Under the pieces are notes generated by a model that did not search any database, was not told the DNA's origin, and saw nothing but the letters and a program-made list of their open reading frames with translations. From Hyphomonas sp. (GTDB lineage Bacteria > Pseudomonadota > Alphaproteobacteria > Caulobacterales > Hyphomonadaceae): 64,000 nucleotides of DNA. Each line of letters opens with the position of its first letter. Positions within the stretch are counted from its first letter, which is position 1. Position numbers and translations under genes: made by a program. The DNA is taken from positions 372,001 to 436,000 of the forward strand of contig NZ_CP051230.1 in assembly GCF_017792385.1 (NCBI RefSeq), written 5' to 3'. Of the stretch, positions 27,258 to 34,933 are shown piece by piece.

Positions 27258-28166
27258 CTAAGTGTGACGCATAGCAGGCCGGCGCAGGACTTCGGTCTCC
27301 GCCGTGATGAAATCGCGGAAGGCCGACACGCGCTTGGACCGGCGCAGATCGCTGGGATAGATGAAATACAAATCAAAGATCGGCCCCACCGTCTCCGGCA
27401 GCACTTTCACCAGCCGCGGCATGGTTCCGGCCATATAGTCCGGCACATCGGCAATCCCCAGCCCGGCATCGACCGCCCGCAGCATGGCGAAGACATTGTT
27501 CACCTTCAGCGCGGCCTGGCGCGGCGGGCTGTCATCGCGCCCCACCCGGCAGGCGAAGCTCATCACATCCAGCATCGAGGTCTCGTCGCCATAGGCGATG
27601 ATCCGGTGATTATCGAGATCCTGCGGCGTGCGCGGCATGCCATAGGCCTTCAGATATTCCGGCGAGGCATAGAGGTTTGTCGCCACCGTGCCCAGCTTGC
27701 GCTGGATAAGGTCGGCCTTGTCGGCGGCCCAGAGGCGAATGGCGCATTCGGCTTCCAGCTTCAGGAGGTCGTATTCTCGGCTGTCATCCAGACGCAGGTC
27801 GAGATTCATGTCCGGATGCTTGCGCGCAAACCCGCCAAGGCGCGGCACCAGCCAGGTGGACCCGAACGCCACCGGCGCGGCCACGATCAGTTCGCCCTGC
27901 GGGGTCTCCTGCTGGTCCTTGAGCAGCGTATTCGCCGATTGCGCCGCCGTCGCCATTTCCATGGTCGAGCGGAACAGGGTGTGGCCGCTATCGGTCAGCA
28001 CCAGTCCACGGGCATGCCGCTGGAACAGGGACACGCCCAGCTGTTCCTCCAGCGCCGCAATCTGGCGCGAGACCGCCGACTGGGAAATGCCCAGCCGCTC
28101 CCCGGCCGAGGTCAGGCTGCCGGCTTCGGCTGCCGCATGAAACGATTTCAGCTTACCCCAATCCAT
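27258..28166 (-). CDS. LysR family transcriptional regulator
   Basis: A 302-residue LysR protein. The winged helix-turn-helix is at the N-terminus (LKSFHAAAEAGSLTSAGERLG, then SQSAVSRQIAALEEQLGVSLFQR), followed by a linker helix and a two-lobed co-inducer domain from about residue 90. No divergent target gene lies next to it; the gene upstream is a small unrecognised one on the same strand. The candidate sRNA follows its stop on the same strand. Confidence 0.93.
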   Translation of the reverse strand: MDWGKLKSFHAAAEAGSLTSAGERLGISQSAVSRQIAALEEQLGVSLFQRHARGLVLTDSGHTLFRSTMEMATAAQSANTLLKDQQETPQGELIVAAPVAFGSTWLVPRLGGFARKHPDMNLDLRLDDSREYDLLKLEAECAIRLWAADKADLIQRKLGTVATNLYASPEYLKAYGMPRTPQDLDNHRIIAYGDETSMLDVMSFACRVGRDDSPPRQAALKVNNVFAMLRAVDAGLGIADVPDYMAGTMPRLVKVLPETVGPIFDLYFIYPSDLRRSKRVSAFRDFITAETEVLRRPAMRHT

Positions 28167-28242
28167 GGGGAGCGTTTGTGACGCCTAAATGACCCCACGG
28201 CAAGCAGAGATTGCCGGAACGGATCGGCGCAATGTGTGGGAA

Positions 28243-28515
28243 TTACTCCGGAGCCTGGCAGGCCAGCGCATCCATCGCATGGGCTACGTCCTTGGGGGGA
28301 AGCTGCAAATCCTCAAAGAAACCGTCCAGGCTTATGATGGCACAGTGAATGGCGTTTGCCCGGTCTTCACCATGGATCATCATGTCGGACACAACACACG
28401 CCGCATCGCGAATGATGACCCGGCACTGCAGGCTGCATTCACCGCGTATCGGTTCAAACATGTCGAACCGGAGAGGCCCCTTTCCGCCGCTCAGTATCGG
28501 CGCACGATGCGTCAT
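28243..28515 (-). CDS. Small protein, function unknown
   Basis: A 90-residue protein from the ATG at 28513-28515, which has AGGA about eight bases upstream. The frame is open further upstream but that part is antisense to the next gene and looks non-coding. The sequence alternates strands and ends in an amphipathic helix (RANAIHCAIISLDGFFEDL), resembling small alpha/beta proteins of the DUF6968-like type, though I cannot assign it. It lies upstream of the LysR gene on the same strand. Confidence 0.45.
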   Translation of the reverse strand: MTHRAPILSGGKGPLRFDMFEPIRGECSLQCRVIIRDAACVVSDMMIHGEDRANAIHCAIISLDGFFEDLQLPPKDVAHAMDALACQAPE

Positions 28516-28602
28516 CCGTTTCCTGCCTCTGCCGCTTGATTGCCCGATGCAAGGTAACGCGATCCAATCCGACTGATAAGCCCCGCCCCCATACTCTGTG
28601 GC

Positions 28603-29226
28603 ATGGATACGCAGACGGACATTCTCAGGCGGGGGCTGGACGCGGCATGGCAGGCGGTGCTCGGCGCCTCCGCCATCGCAGACCTGCATCTCGGGCCAAG
28701 GCAGATCACGCGCAGCGCGGCCCGGCGAATCTCCGGCCGCCTGCGCCAGATCGAGACAATCGTCCGACGGCTGATCCTTGTCCTCGCCCTGCAGGTCCGG
28801 CTGCAGCCAGCCTCCCCGCGCCCGGCAGGGCCGGTGACCCATCCGGATACGGCGGCAGCGCCGGATGACATCACCGTCGCAGAGTTTCCGCACCTGTCGC
28901 GCCGGCGGCTGAAACTGCTGCCCGCGCGCCGGCGGTTCGAGGCGGCCCCGGAGTTTCCCGCGCCGGGCCTGCGGCCCGCGGGCCCCGTGTCCCCACTCAA
29001 ATTGATGGCCCGGATTGCCGCGCTTCACACGGTGATTTCCGATCCCGATGCCCATGCCCTGCGTCTCGCGCGGTCGCTGCGGCGAATGCGGAAATCCGGC
29101 GAACCCCGCCCCGTGATCGCTCCGGCCGAGAGCACCTATCGCCTGTCACCGGAACTCGGCGCCATCGCCACGCTCCTGCCCACGCATATCAATGCGGCCT
29201 TCGACACCTGGGAACGCTCAGGCTGA
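28603..29226 (+). CDS. Arg-rich helical protein, function unknown
   Basis: A 207-residue basic protein. An N-terminal helix pair (AARRISGRLRQIETIVRRLILVLALQVRL) combines a basic amphipathic stretch with a hydrophobic one. A Pro/Ala-rich linker follows, then a second helical part (LKLMARIAALHTVISDPDAHALRLARSLRRM) and a short conserved-looking C-terminus (LSPELGAIATLL). Codon use looks like its neighbours. I recognise no domain and would call it lineage specific. The long open frame on the other strand is a shadow. Confidence 0.55.
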   Translation: MDTQTDILRRGLDAAWQAVLGASAIADLHLGPRQITRSAARRISGRLRQIETIVRRLILVLALQVRLQPASPRPAGPVTHPDTAAAPDDITVAEFPHLSRRRLKLLPARRRFEAAPEFPAPGLRPAGPVSPLKLMARIAALHTVISDPDAHALRLARSLRRMRKSGEPRPVIAPAESTYRLSPELGAIATLLPTHINAAFDTWERSG

Positions 29227-29337
29227 TTTTTGCTGAAATTTGCGCCCTGGCCGCCACGTTCCCCCGCGTGACGGTCCCGACTCATGCCTGTCATTCCGGA
29301 AATGCGGTGGTACAGTTTGAAACGGGAGGAAACGCGC

Positions 29338-29979
29338 ATGCCACGACTGAAACAGGCGGGCCGCGAGGCGGGCAATCCGTTTGCCGACAGGATTTTCGAT
29401 ATCCTGTTCGGCGACCGGGATCCGATTGCCGAGCCCGGCACGGCAACCGGCACGCCGGGAAACTGGTGGACCGTCTTCAACATTGTCCCGGACGCATTCC
29501 GGCATACGACAGAGGGGTTCCAGTTCTACCGGTCGAAGGATCGCAAGCTGGATCCGAAACTGCGGGAGCTTGGCCAGACGCGTGCCGGATTTGCCGTCGG
29601 CTCGCAATTCGTGTTCTCGCAGCATTGCAAGGCGAGCCGCGATGTCGGCCTGACCGAAGACCAGATAGCCGCCATTCCCCATTGGCCGGTGGCAAATTGT
29701 TTCAGCCCGCTGGAACGCGCCGTGCTGGCCTATACAGACGGGCTCGTCCTGCAGCGTGGCCGGGTTCCCGATGGCGTGTTCGAGGCGCTGAAGGCCGAGC
29801 TGTCGGATGAAGAAATCCTCGAACTCACCTACATCACCTGCACCTATATGATGCACGCCATCATGAGCCGCGCGCTGCGCCTGGAATATGATGATGTGGC
29901 AGAGCGCGTGGTCGAGATCGCCGCGCCGGACGGGTCAGACACAGACGTGATGTCCATGGTCGACAAGGGAGGAAACTGA
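29338..29979 (+). CDS. Carboxymuconolactone decarboxylase / AhpD-like family protein
   Basis: A 213-residue helical protein of the CMD fold. The start has GGGAGGA seven bases upstream; an open stretch before it was not used. The core helix FSQHCKASRDVGLTEDQIAAI matches the E-W-x-x-H type of CMD proteins rather than the C-x-x-C type of AhpD, so peroxidase chemistry is doubtful. It is separated by two bases from a VOC gene, and the pair probably acts in one catabolic or detoxifying step. Confidence 0.85.
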   Translation: MPRLKQAGREAGNPFADRIFDILFGDRDPIAEPGTATGTPGNWWTVFNIVPDAFRHTTEGFQFYRSKDRKLDPKLRELGQTRAGFAVGSQFVFSQHCKASRDVGLTEDQIAAIPHWPVANCFSPLERAVLAYTDGLVLQRGRVPDGVFEALKAELSDEEILELTYITCTYMMHAIMSRALRLEYDDVAERVVEIAAPDGSDTDVMSMVDKGGN

Positions 29980-29981
29980 AC

Positions 29982-30518
29982 ATGGCCTATCATCATCTCG
30001 CCCTCGCCGCGAAAGACATGAAAGCCACGCACGCCTTCTATGAAGGCATCATGGGCTTCGAACTGGTGAAAGTGGAAGTCGCCCCCATCATGGGCGGCGG
30101 CTGGGGCAAGCACTTCTTCTATCGCATGGATGGCGATGACAGCCGCTTCATCGCTTTCTGGGAGTTGCACGACACCGAAGGCAGCGACGCCTATGTCTAT
30201 GACATCAACGCCGCCGCCAAACTGCCGCCGGGCACAAACCATTATTCCTTTTCGGTAGACACGAAGGAAGCGCTGGAAAACTGGAAACAGACATGGCTGG
30301 CGGCCGGCCTCGACGTGTTCGAGATCGACCATAATTGGTGCCATTCAATTTACACGAAGGACCCGAACGGCAATGCAGTCGAATTCTGCCTGACCACGGG
30401 CGCCTTCACCGAAGCCGATCGCCAGCGCGCGCTGGATGCCTTGTCGGAAACGGAGTTCAACCCCTCCCCGGCGCCGGCCTTCATGCAGATGTGGAGTGCG
30501 GAAAAAGTCGGCACCTGA
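29982..30518 (+). CDS. VOC (glyoxalase/dioxygenase) superfamily protein
   Basis: A 178-residue vicinal-oxygen-chelate protein with two beta-alpha-beta modules. It opens AYHHLALAAKDMKATHAFYEG, with His as first metal ligand. NHYSFSVDT supplies the second-half His, and DPNGNAVEF the C-terminal Glu ligand. The GGAGG for its start lies inside the end of the CMD gene, so the two are translationally linked. Substrate unknown; dioxygenase or isomerase chemistry on an aromatic or ring-cleavage product is plausible given the CMD partner. Confidence 0.85.
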   Translation: MAYHHLALAAKDMKATHAFYEGIMGFELVKVEVAPIMGGGWGKHFFYRMDGDDSRFIAFWELHDTEGSDAYVYDINAAAKLPPGTNHYSFSVDTKEALENWKQTWLAAGLDVFEIDHNWCHSIYTKDPNGNAVEFCLTTGAFTEADRQRALDALSETEFNPSPAPAFMQMWSAEKVGT

Positions 30519-30522
30519 CCGG

Positions 30523-31509
30523 CTACCAACGGGCCGAATAGCCCCGCGTGTCGATGTGCACGAACGGGCCATGCGCGGCATTCGATCCGTAAGCGGATGC
30601 CCCGCCAACCACCCAGCCGGCCGGCGCGTCGGCGGCAAGTTCATCGATCAGGCGGACCAGCGCCCTGGCATCATCCTTGTCGATCCGGCCATTCCCGTCC
30701 AGATCGTCCATCTGCCCGTCCCGGTCCTGGTCGATATAGATGTCCGCCGCATCGCCATACAGGTGGCGCGAAGAGGTCGTCGTGTTCCCGATGGCCGCAT
30801 TGTAGAAAGGAGTCCTGTACCCGCTCATCACGAAAAAGGTGTCCGCTTCCCATCCCTTTGCATTGGCGGCTTCCAGAATGGCCTCCAGCTTTACCAGCAT
30901 GGCCGGTTGCATCAGGAGATAGGTCGGGTCATGTCCCGGCTGCTGTTTGCAGCGGAACTGGCCCAGTTTGAAATTCGGGGACACCTGCAAATCCTCGGAC
31001 ATGGCCGAGAGATCGATGAATCCGCGCGGCACGGCATAGGCCGGCAGATTGCGCAATGGCCGCGCATACTGGCCGATCCGGTAGCCATTGAGCGACTCGT
31101 CCACCCCATTCCGGAAGGGTGTCATCACCATCAGGTTCAGCTGCGTCTGCGCATCGCCCCTGGTAATCATCATGTTGGCCAGCCCGGCCTGCCTCGGCGC
31201 CGTCCAGACGGTCTTGTCGCCCTGTCGGCCCAGCTTCCCGGCAGAAATGTCGGCCTGCGCGCCCTTCGGCAACTGGATCAGGACGGTCTCGCCCGGCATC
31301 GCCGGAACAGACAGGACAGCGAGGTCGGACTGCACGCCATTTACCGTGATGGCCACTCCGCTTCCGGCCTGTGCAATCCCGGCCGGACTGGACGCAGGCG
31401 GAACATGCGGCTCCGCGGTTGCGGCGATCCAGGGGAAGAACAGGAATTTCAGAAGCACGGAGAAAATAGCGACAGATCCTTTGCATGAGCATTGCGACAG
31501 TCTGGTCAT
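30523..31509 (-). CDS. M15-type (DUF882/YcbK-like) peptidase with an embedded calcium-loop-like insert
   Basis: A 328-residue exported protein: basic N-terminus, hydrophobic signal (about 12-32), a beta-rich region (50-130), and a C-terminal peptidase_M15-type zinc domain. Visible motifs are SGYRTP at 229-234, SSRHLYGDAADI at 246-257 (zinc His249 and Asp256) and HGPFVHID at 313-320 (last His). Between them, residues 260-280 carry two overlapping Asp-rich loops (D-x-D-x-D-G and D-x-D-x-N-G-x-I-D) that look like EF-hand or dockerin calcium sites. YcbK-like proteins are thought to act on peptidoglycan peptides. It diverges from an L,D-transpeptidase gene, with 199 bases between. Confidence 0.82.
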   Translation of the reverse strand: MTRLSQCSCKGSVAIFSVLLKFLFFPWIAATAEPHVPPASSPAGIAQAGSGVAITVNGVQSDLAVLSVPAMPGETVLIQLPKGAQADISAGKLGRQGDKTVWTAPRQAGLANMMITRGDAQTQLNLMVMTPFRNGVDESLNGYRIGQYARPLRNLPAYAVPRGFIDLSAMSEDLQVSPNFKLGQFRCKQQPGHDPTYLLMQPAMLVKLEAILEAANAKGWEADTFFVMSGYRTPFYNAAIGNTTTSSRHLYGDAADIYIDQDRDGQMDDLDGNGRIDKDDARALVRLIDELAADAPAGWVVGGASAYGSNAAHGPFVHIDTRGYSARW

Positions 31510-31708
31510 CTTAACCAATCCGTTCGCCCGTGAAACGTCCGAAACGCCAAATGGTGCCAAACTTTTTCTGATGTTTTTCAGGGACATGTTTCGGAACCTC
31601 CGACATTTCAGCCGGTTTAATGGGCAAGCTGCTGCAAGGGCTCCCGGACGGCGCCGCCGTCCCGCCCGTCCTGCCCTTGCGGACCCGAACCAATCATGGA
31701 GACTTCTC

Positions 31709-33508
31709 ATGCGCCTGCATCGCCGCCTTCTTGCATCGACCCTCCTCGCCACGGCCGGTCTGGTCTCTCCCCTTTCGGTCTCCGCCCAGCATGCCGCCCC
31801 ATCCTCCGGTGTCCAGCTCGCGGACCTGTCGGTGAAGGATGCGATGGGCGGCGACCTTGAAGCCGACAAGGCGTCGGCCATTCAGGATCTGATCCTCGAT
31901 GAATGGCTGGAAGATGAACTTGGCCGCGAGGTCGAAACCGGCGTCCTGACCACGGTCCGCGCCGCTTACGCGCAGAACGTCTTCAAGCCGATCTGGACCC
32001 AAAAGGGCATTCAGTCCCTGAAGCGCGCACGGAATGATCTGTTCTCCTACGGCCTCGCCGCATCAGACGTGTCGAAGGCCAATCTCGATACGATCGCTGA
32101 CCAGCGTCTCTCGGGCCAAACCGATGCAATTCGGGCAACTGCCGACCTGCAACTGACCGCCGCCTGGCTTCGCATGGCCTCTGCCGTCAGCGGTGGCCTG
32201 TCGGACAATGGCGAGGCCGTGGATCCTGAAACTGACGCGCCGGTCATGTCCATGGTTCAGGCCAGCCTGATTCAGGCTGCCAAGGGAGATGCCGACGACA
32301 TCCTGGCAGACCTGGAACCGGACCATCCGCAATATGACCGGCTGAAACGGCAACTCAAACACTACCGCGAAATCCGCGCCGACGGCGGATGGCTTGCCAT
32401 TCCTGAAGGGGACGCCATCGAGCCCGGTGACGAAGACCCACGCATTCCGGCGCTTCGGGACCGGCTCATTGCAGAGAATTATCTCGCAGCAGAAACCTGG
32501 GCTGGAGACCTGCTCTCGACGATCAGCCTCGCCGTGAATGAAGAGTCCGATGCGGACAAGTCCGAAATCCGTTACACTGACGACCTCGCAGAAGCGGTGG
32601 AAACCTTTCAGCGCAGGCATGGTCTCGAAGCGGACGGGATTGTGGGGGGACGCACGCTGGAGGCCCTCAATGAGAGCGTCGAGTCAAAGATCGACCGGAT
32701 CGCCGACACAATGACCCGTTGGCGTCAATATGATGACCTTGGCAGCCAGTATATCTGGGCGAACATCCCATCCTTCATGGCGGAAGGCTGGCGCAACGGT
32801 CGGCGCGAGATCGCGATGAAGACAATTGTCGGCATGCCCAGTCGGGAGACGCCAGTCTTCTCCGACGAGGTGGAATACGCTGTTGCAAACCCGCGCTGGT
32901 ATGCGCCGGTCAGCATCGTGAGAAAGGACAAGCTGCCAAAGCTCGCCAACGATCCGACCTACGCATCCCGCAAGAATTTTACCGTGATTGACCGCGCCAC
33001 CGGGCAATCGGTCCCGGCCTCCTCGGTCGACTGGACCGATCTGGCAGCCGCGACCGAGTACCAACTCATTCAGCGGCCGGGCGCAAGCAACGCGTTGGGC
33101 GACCTGAAGATCATCTTCCCCAATCAGTATTCGGTCTACCTGCACGGCACACCGGGCAAGCGCCTGTTCGAACGCGCCCAGCGCACTTTCAGCTCCGGCT
33201 GTGTGCGTCTGGAACGTCCGGAAGACATGGCCAGATGGCTTGCGGCGCACGACCCGGAAGTCTCCGCGCGCGACGTGTCTGAAGCCCTGGAAGGGGCCAC
33301 CCCGGAACGGATCGATTTCAAGTCCGAAACCCGGATCCACATCACCTACATGACCGTGACGGTAAGTGAAGACGGCGAGGCCCATTTCTGGCGCGACGTG
33401 TATCATGAGGAAGACGGCATCATGATGGTGGACAAGTATGCACCGCTCTACCAGCCTGCCTCCGATGAAGAGCTTGCCCAGGCAGAGCCAGCGCCCCGCA
33501 AGGGGTAG
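31709..33508 (+). CDS. L,D-transpeptidase of the YcbB (LdtD) type
   Basis: A 599-residue murein enzyme that makes 3-3 crosslinks. A signal peptide (1-26, ending VSA) precedes a long N-terminal scaffold domain. A PG_binding_1 domain lies at about 285-322 (VETFQRRHGLEADGIVGGRTLEALN) and the YkuD catalytic domain follows, with His479 in LHGTPGK and the nucleophile Cys498 in SSGCVRLE. GGAG lies eight bases before the ATG; the open frame further upstream overlaps the divergent M15 gene and was not used. The shared upstream region suggests joint regulation with the M15 peptidase. Confidence 0.93.
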   Translation: MRLHRRLLASTLLATAGLVSPLSVSAQHAAPSSGVQLADLSVKDAMGGDLEADKASAIQDLILDEWLEDELGREVETGVLTTVRAAYAQNVFKPIWTQKGIQSLKRARNDLFSYGLAASDVSKANLDTIADQRLSGQTDAIRATADLQLTAAWLRMASAVSGGLSDNGEAVDPETDAPVMSMVQASLIQAAKGDADDILADLEPDHPQYDRLKRQLKHYREIRADGGWLAIPEGDAIEPGDEDPRIPALRDRLIAENYLAAETWAGDLLSTISLAVNEESDADKSEIRYTDDLAEAVETFQRRHGLEADGIVGGRTLEALNESVESKIDRIADTMTRWRQYDDLGSQYIWANIPSFMAEGWRNGRREIAMKTIVGMPSRETPVFSDEVEYAVANPRWYAPVSIVRKDKLPKLANDPTYASRKNFTVIDRATGQSVPASSVDWTDLAAATEYQLIQRPGASNALGDLKIIFPNQYSVYLHGTPGKRLFERAQRTFSSGCVRLERPEDMARWLAAHDPEVSARDVSEALEGATPERIDFKSETRIHITYMTVTVSEDGEAHFWRDVYHEEDGIMMVDKYAPLYQPASDEELAQAEPAPRKG

Positions 33509-33510
33509 GC

Positions 33511-34128
33511 CTACTGGCTCGCCCACAGGATACGGGCAATCCAGGCCAGGTCGGAGGGCTTGAAGCTGCGGGTCGGATAGGCCGGGTTGAGAGACGCCAG
33601 TTCGACCGTTCGGGTGTTCCGCCGCGCCAGCACCTTGGCCATGACTTCGCCCTCGACCGTCTTCGCAACGACCCGGTCGCCGGCTTTCACCGTAGCCCCC
33701 GGCGAAACAATGATCCGGTCACCGGCCCGATAGGCCGGCTCCATGGAATCGCCGCTGATTTCCAGCGCATAGACGGACTCGGTCTCGAGGCCCGGAAACC
33801 GGACCTCCTCCCAGCCGGTACCGACCGGAAAGCCGGCATCATCAAAGAACCCGTCCTGACCGGCCTGCGCAAATCCGATCAGCGGCGCGATCGCTCCGCG
33901 ACGGCCATCAATCAGCGCGGCGAAATCCTCGAACCGGCTTCCCACCGCATCCAGGACCCGCGCAAGACTTTCCGTCGACGGCCAGCGTGGGCGCCCGTCT
34001 GCCCCGGCGCGCTTGGACGGGTTGAAGGCCGTCGGGTCCAACCCCGCGCGGCGCGCCAGGCCAGACGGGGTCAAACCATGATGTGCGGCAAGGGCATCAA
34101 TCCCGCGCCAGATATCCCGATGATTCAT
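33511..34128 (-). CDS. S24-type (LexA/CI-like) helix-turn-helix repressor
   Basis: A 205-residue regulator: a helix-turn-helix at 1-45 (GLTPSGLARRAGLDPTAFN, then SKRAGADGRPRWPS), a linker, then an S24 peptidase-like domain with the nucleophile Ser in ISGDSMEPAYRAGD and the Lys in EVMAKVL. An Ala-Gly pair in FAQAGQDG could be the self-cleavage site. No phage genes are nearby, so it is a chromosomal regulator. CCTATT/AATAGG repeats between it and the divergent hydrolase are likely operators. It ends two bases from the L,D-transpeptidase stop, tail to tail. Confidence 0.88.
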   Translation of the reverse strand: MNHRDIWRGIDALAAHHGLTPSGLARRAGLDPTAFNPSKRAGADGRPRWPSTESLARVLDAVGSRFEDFAALIDGRRGAIAPLIGFAQAGQDGFFDDAGFPVGTGWEEVRFPGLETESVYALEISGDSMEPAYRAGDRIIVSPGATVKAGDRVVAKTVEGEVMAKVLARRNTRTVELASLNPAYPTRSFKPSDLAWIARILWASQ

Positions 34129-34143
34129 GGGATTATTTTCCCA

Positions 34144-34182
34144 CCTATTGCTCCCGCCGCTAAATAGGAATATTCACCTATT
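34144..34182. promoter_or_regulatory. Candidate operator cluster for the S24-type repressor
   Basis: Three hexameric half-sites lie in 39 bases: CCTATT at 34144-34149, AATAGG at 34163-34168 and CCTATT at 34177-34182. AATAGG-N8-CCTATT is an inverted repeat, and the first site repeats one arm. They lie 16-54 bases upstream of the repressor start and just upstream of the hydrolase. Confidence 0.6.
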
Positions 34183-34204
34183 GTCAAGACGGGGGTCGAA
34201 TTCG

Positions 34205-34933
34205 ATGAAACTGTTCGTTCATGGCGTGCCGGACACGCCGCTGGTCTGGGACCCGCTGATCGACGCGCTCGATCTGGCCGAGGGTGATTATCTCGCCCCC
34301 GCCCTGCCCGGTTTCGGGTGCCCGCGACCTGCCGGGTTCAGCGCAACAAAAGACGCATACACCGACTGGCTGATCGGCCAGATGGAAGCCGCCGGAGGAA
34401 ATGTCGATCTTGTCGGGCATGACTGGGGCGGACTGCTGGTCCTCCGCGCGGCATCCCTAAGGCCGGATCTCGTCCGCACCTGGTGCGCAGCCAATGCCGT
34501 CATCGACCCGGACTATCGTGGCCACACGATGGCCCGTCGCTGGGCCACACCGATCAAGGGCGAACTGGTCATGATGGGCATGCGCAACAAGCCACGTTTT
34601 CTCCGTGGCCTGATCGAAGCCGGCATGCCGCCCGGCCTGGGGGAAAAGGAAATTGGCCTGATCGACAAGACGATGCGTCAATGCATTCTCAGTCTCTACC
34701 GCTCGGCTGACGGGCTCAGGTTTTCCGGCGACTGGGTCGCGGACCTGGACCAGTTGCCGGAGCGCGGACAACTGTTCTGGGGAGAGACCGACCCCTTCGT
34801 GCCCTACACATTTGCCCAACGCTTCTCCGAGCGTCGCAATGTCCCGCTTCACATCGAAATGGGCGAAGGCCACTGGGCCTGCTACACGCGCGCCGCCGAG
34901 TTCGCAGCAGTACTGAAAGCCCATTGGGCCTGA
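34205..34933 (+). CDS. Alpha/beta hydrolase with Asp nucleophile (epoxide hydrolase / haloalkane dehalogenase-like)
   Basis: A 242-residue alpha/beta hydrolase. HGVPDTPLVW supplies the oxyanion hole and VGHDWGG carries an Asp as nucleophile, which points to epoxide-hydrolase or dehalogenase chemistry rather than a serine esterase. The acid is probably Asp in WGETDPFVP and the base His in EGHWAC. The ATG chosen follows the repeats; the open stretch before it overlaps the repressor operator. Its stop abuts the cckA stop. Repression by the S24-type neighbour is inference from the shared operator region. Confidence 0.82.
   Translation: MKLFVHGVPDTPLVWDPLIDALDLAEGDYLAPALPGFGCPRPAGFSATKDAYTDWLIGQMEAAGGNVDLVGHDWGGLLVLRAASLRPDLVRTWCAANAVIDPDYRGHTMARRWATPIKGELVMMGMRNKPRFLRGLIEAGMPPGLGEKEIGLIDKTMRQCILSLYRSADGLRFSGDWVADLDQLPERGQLFWGETDPFVPYTFAQRFSERRNVPLHIEMGEGHWACYTRAAEFAAVLKAHWA

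Noticed and set aside
33511..34128. A prophage remnant marked by the S24-type repressor
   Set aside because: No integrase, att-like repeat, or phage structural or replication gene is nearby, and flanking genes are chromosomal.
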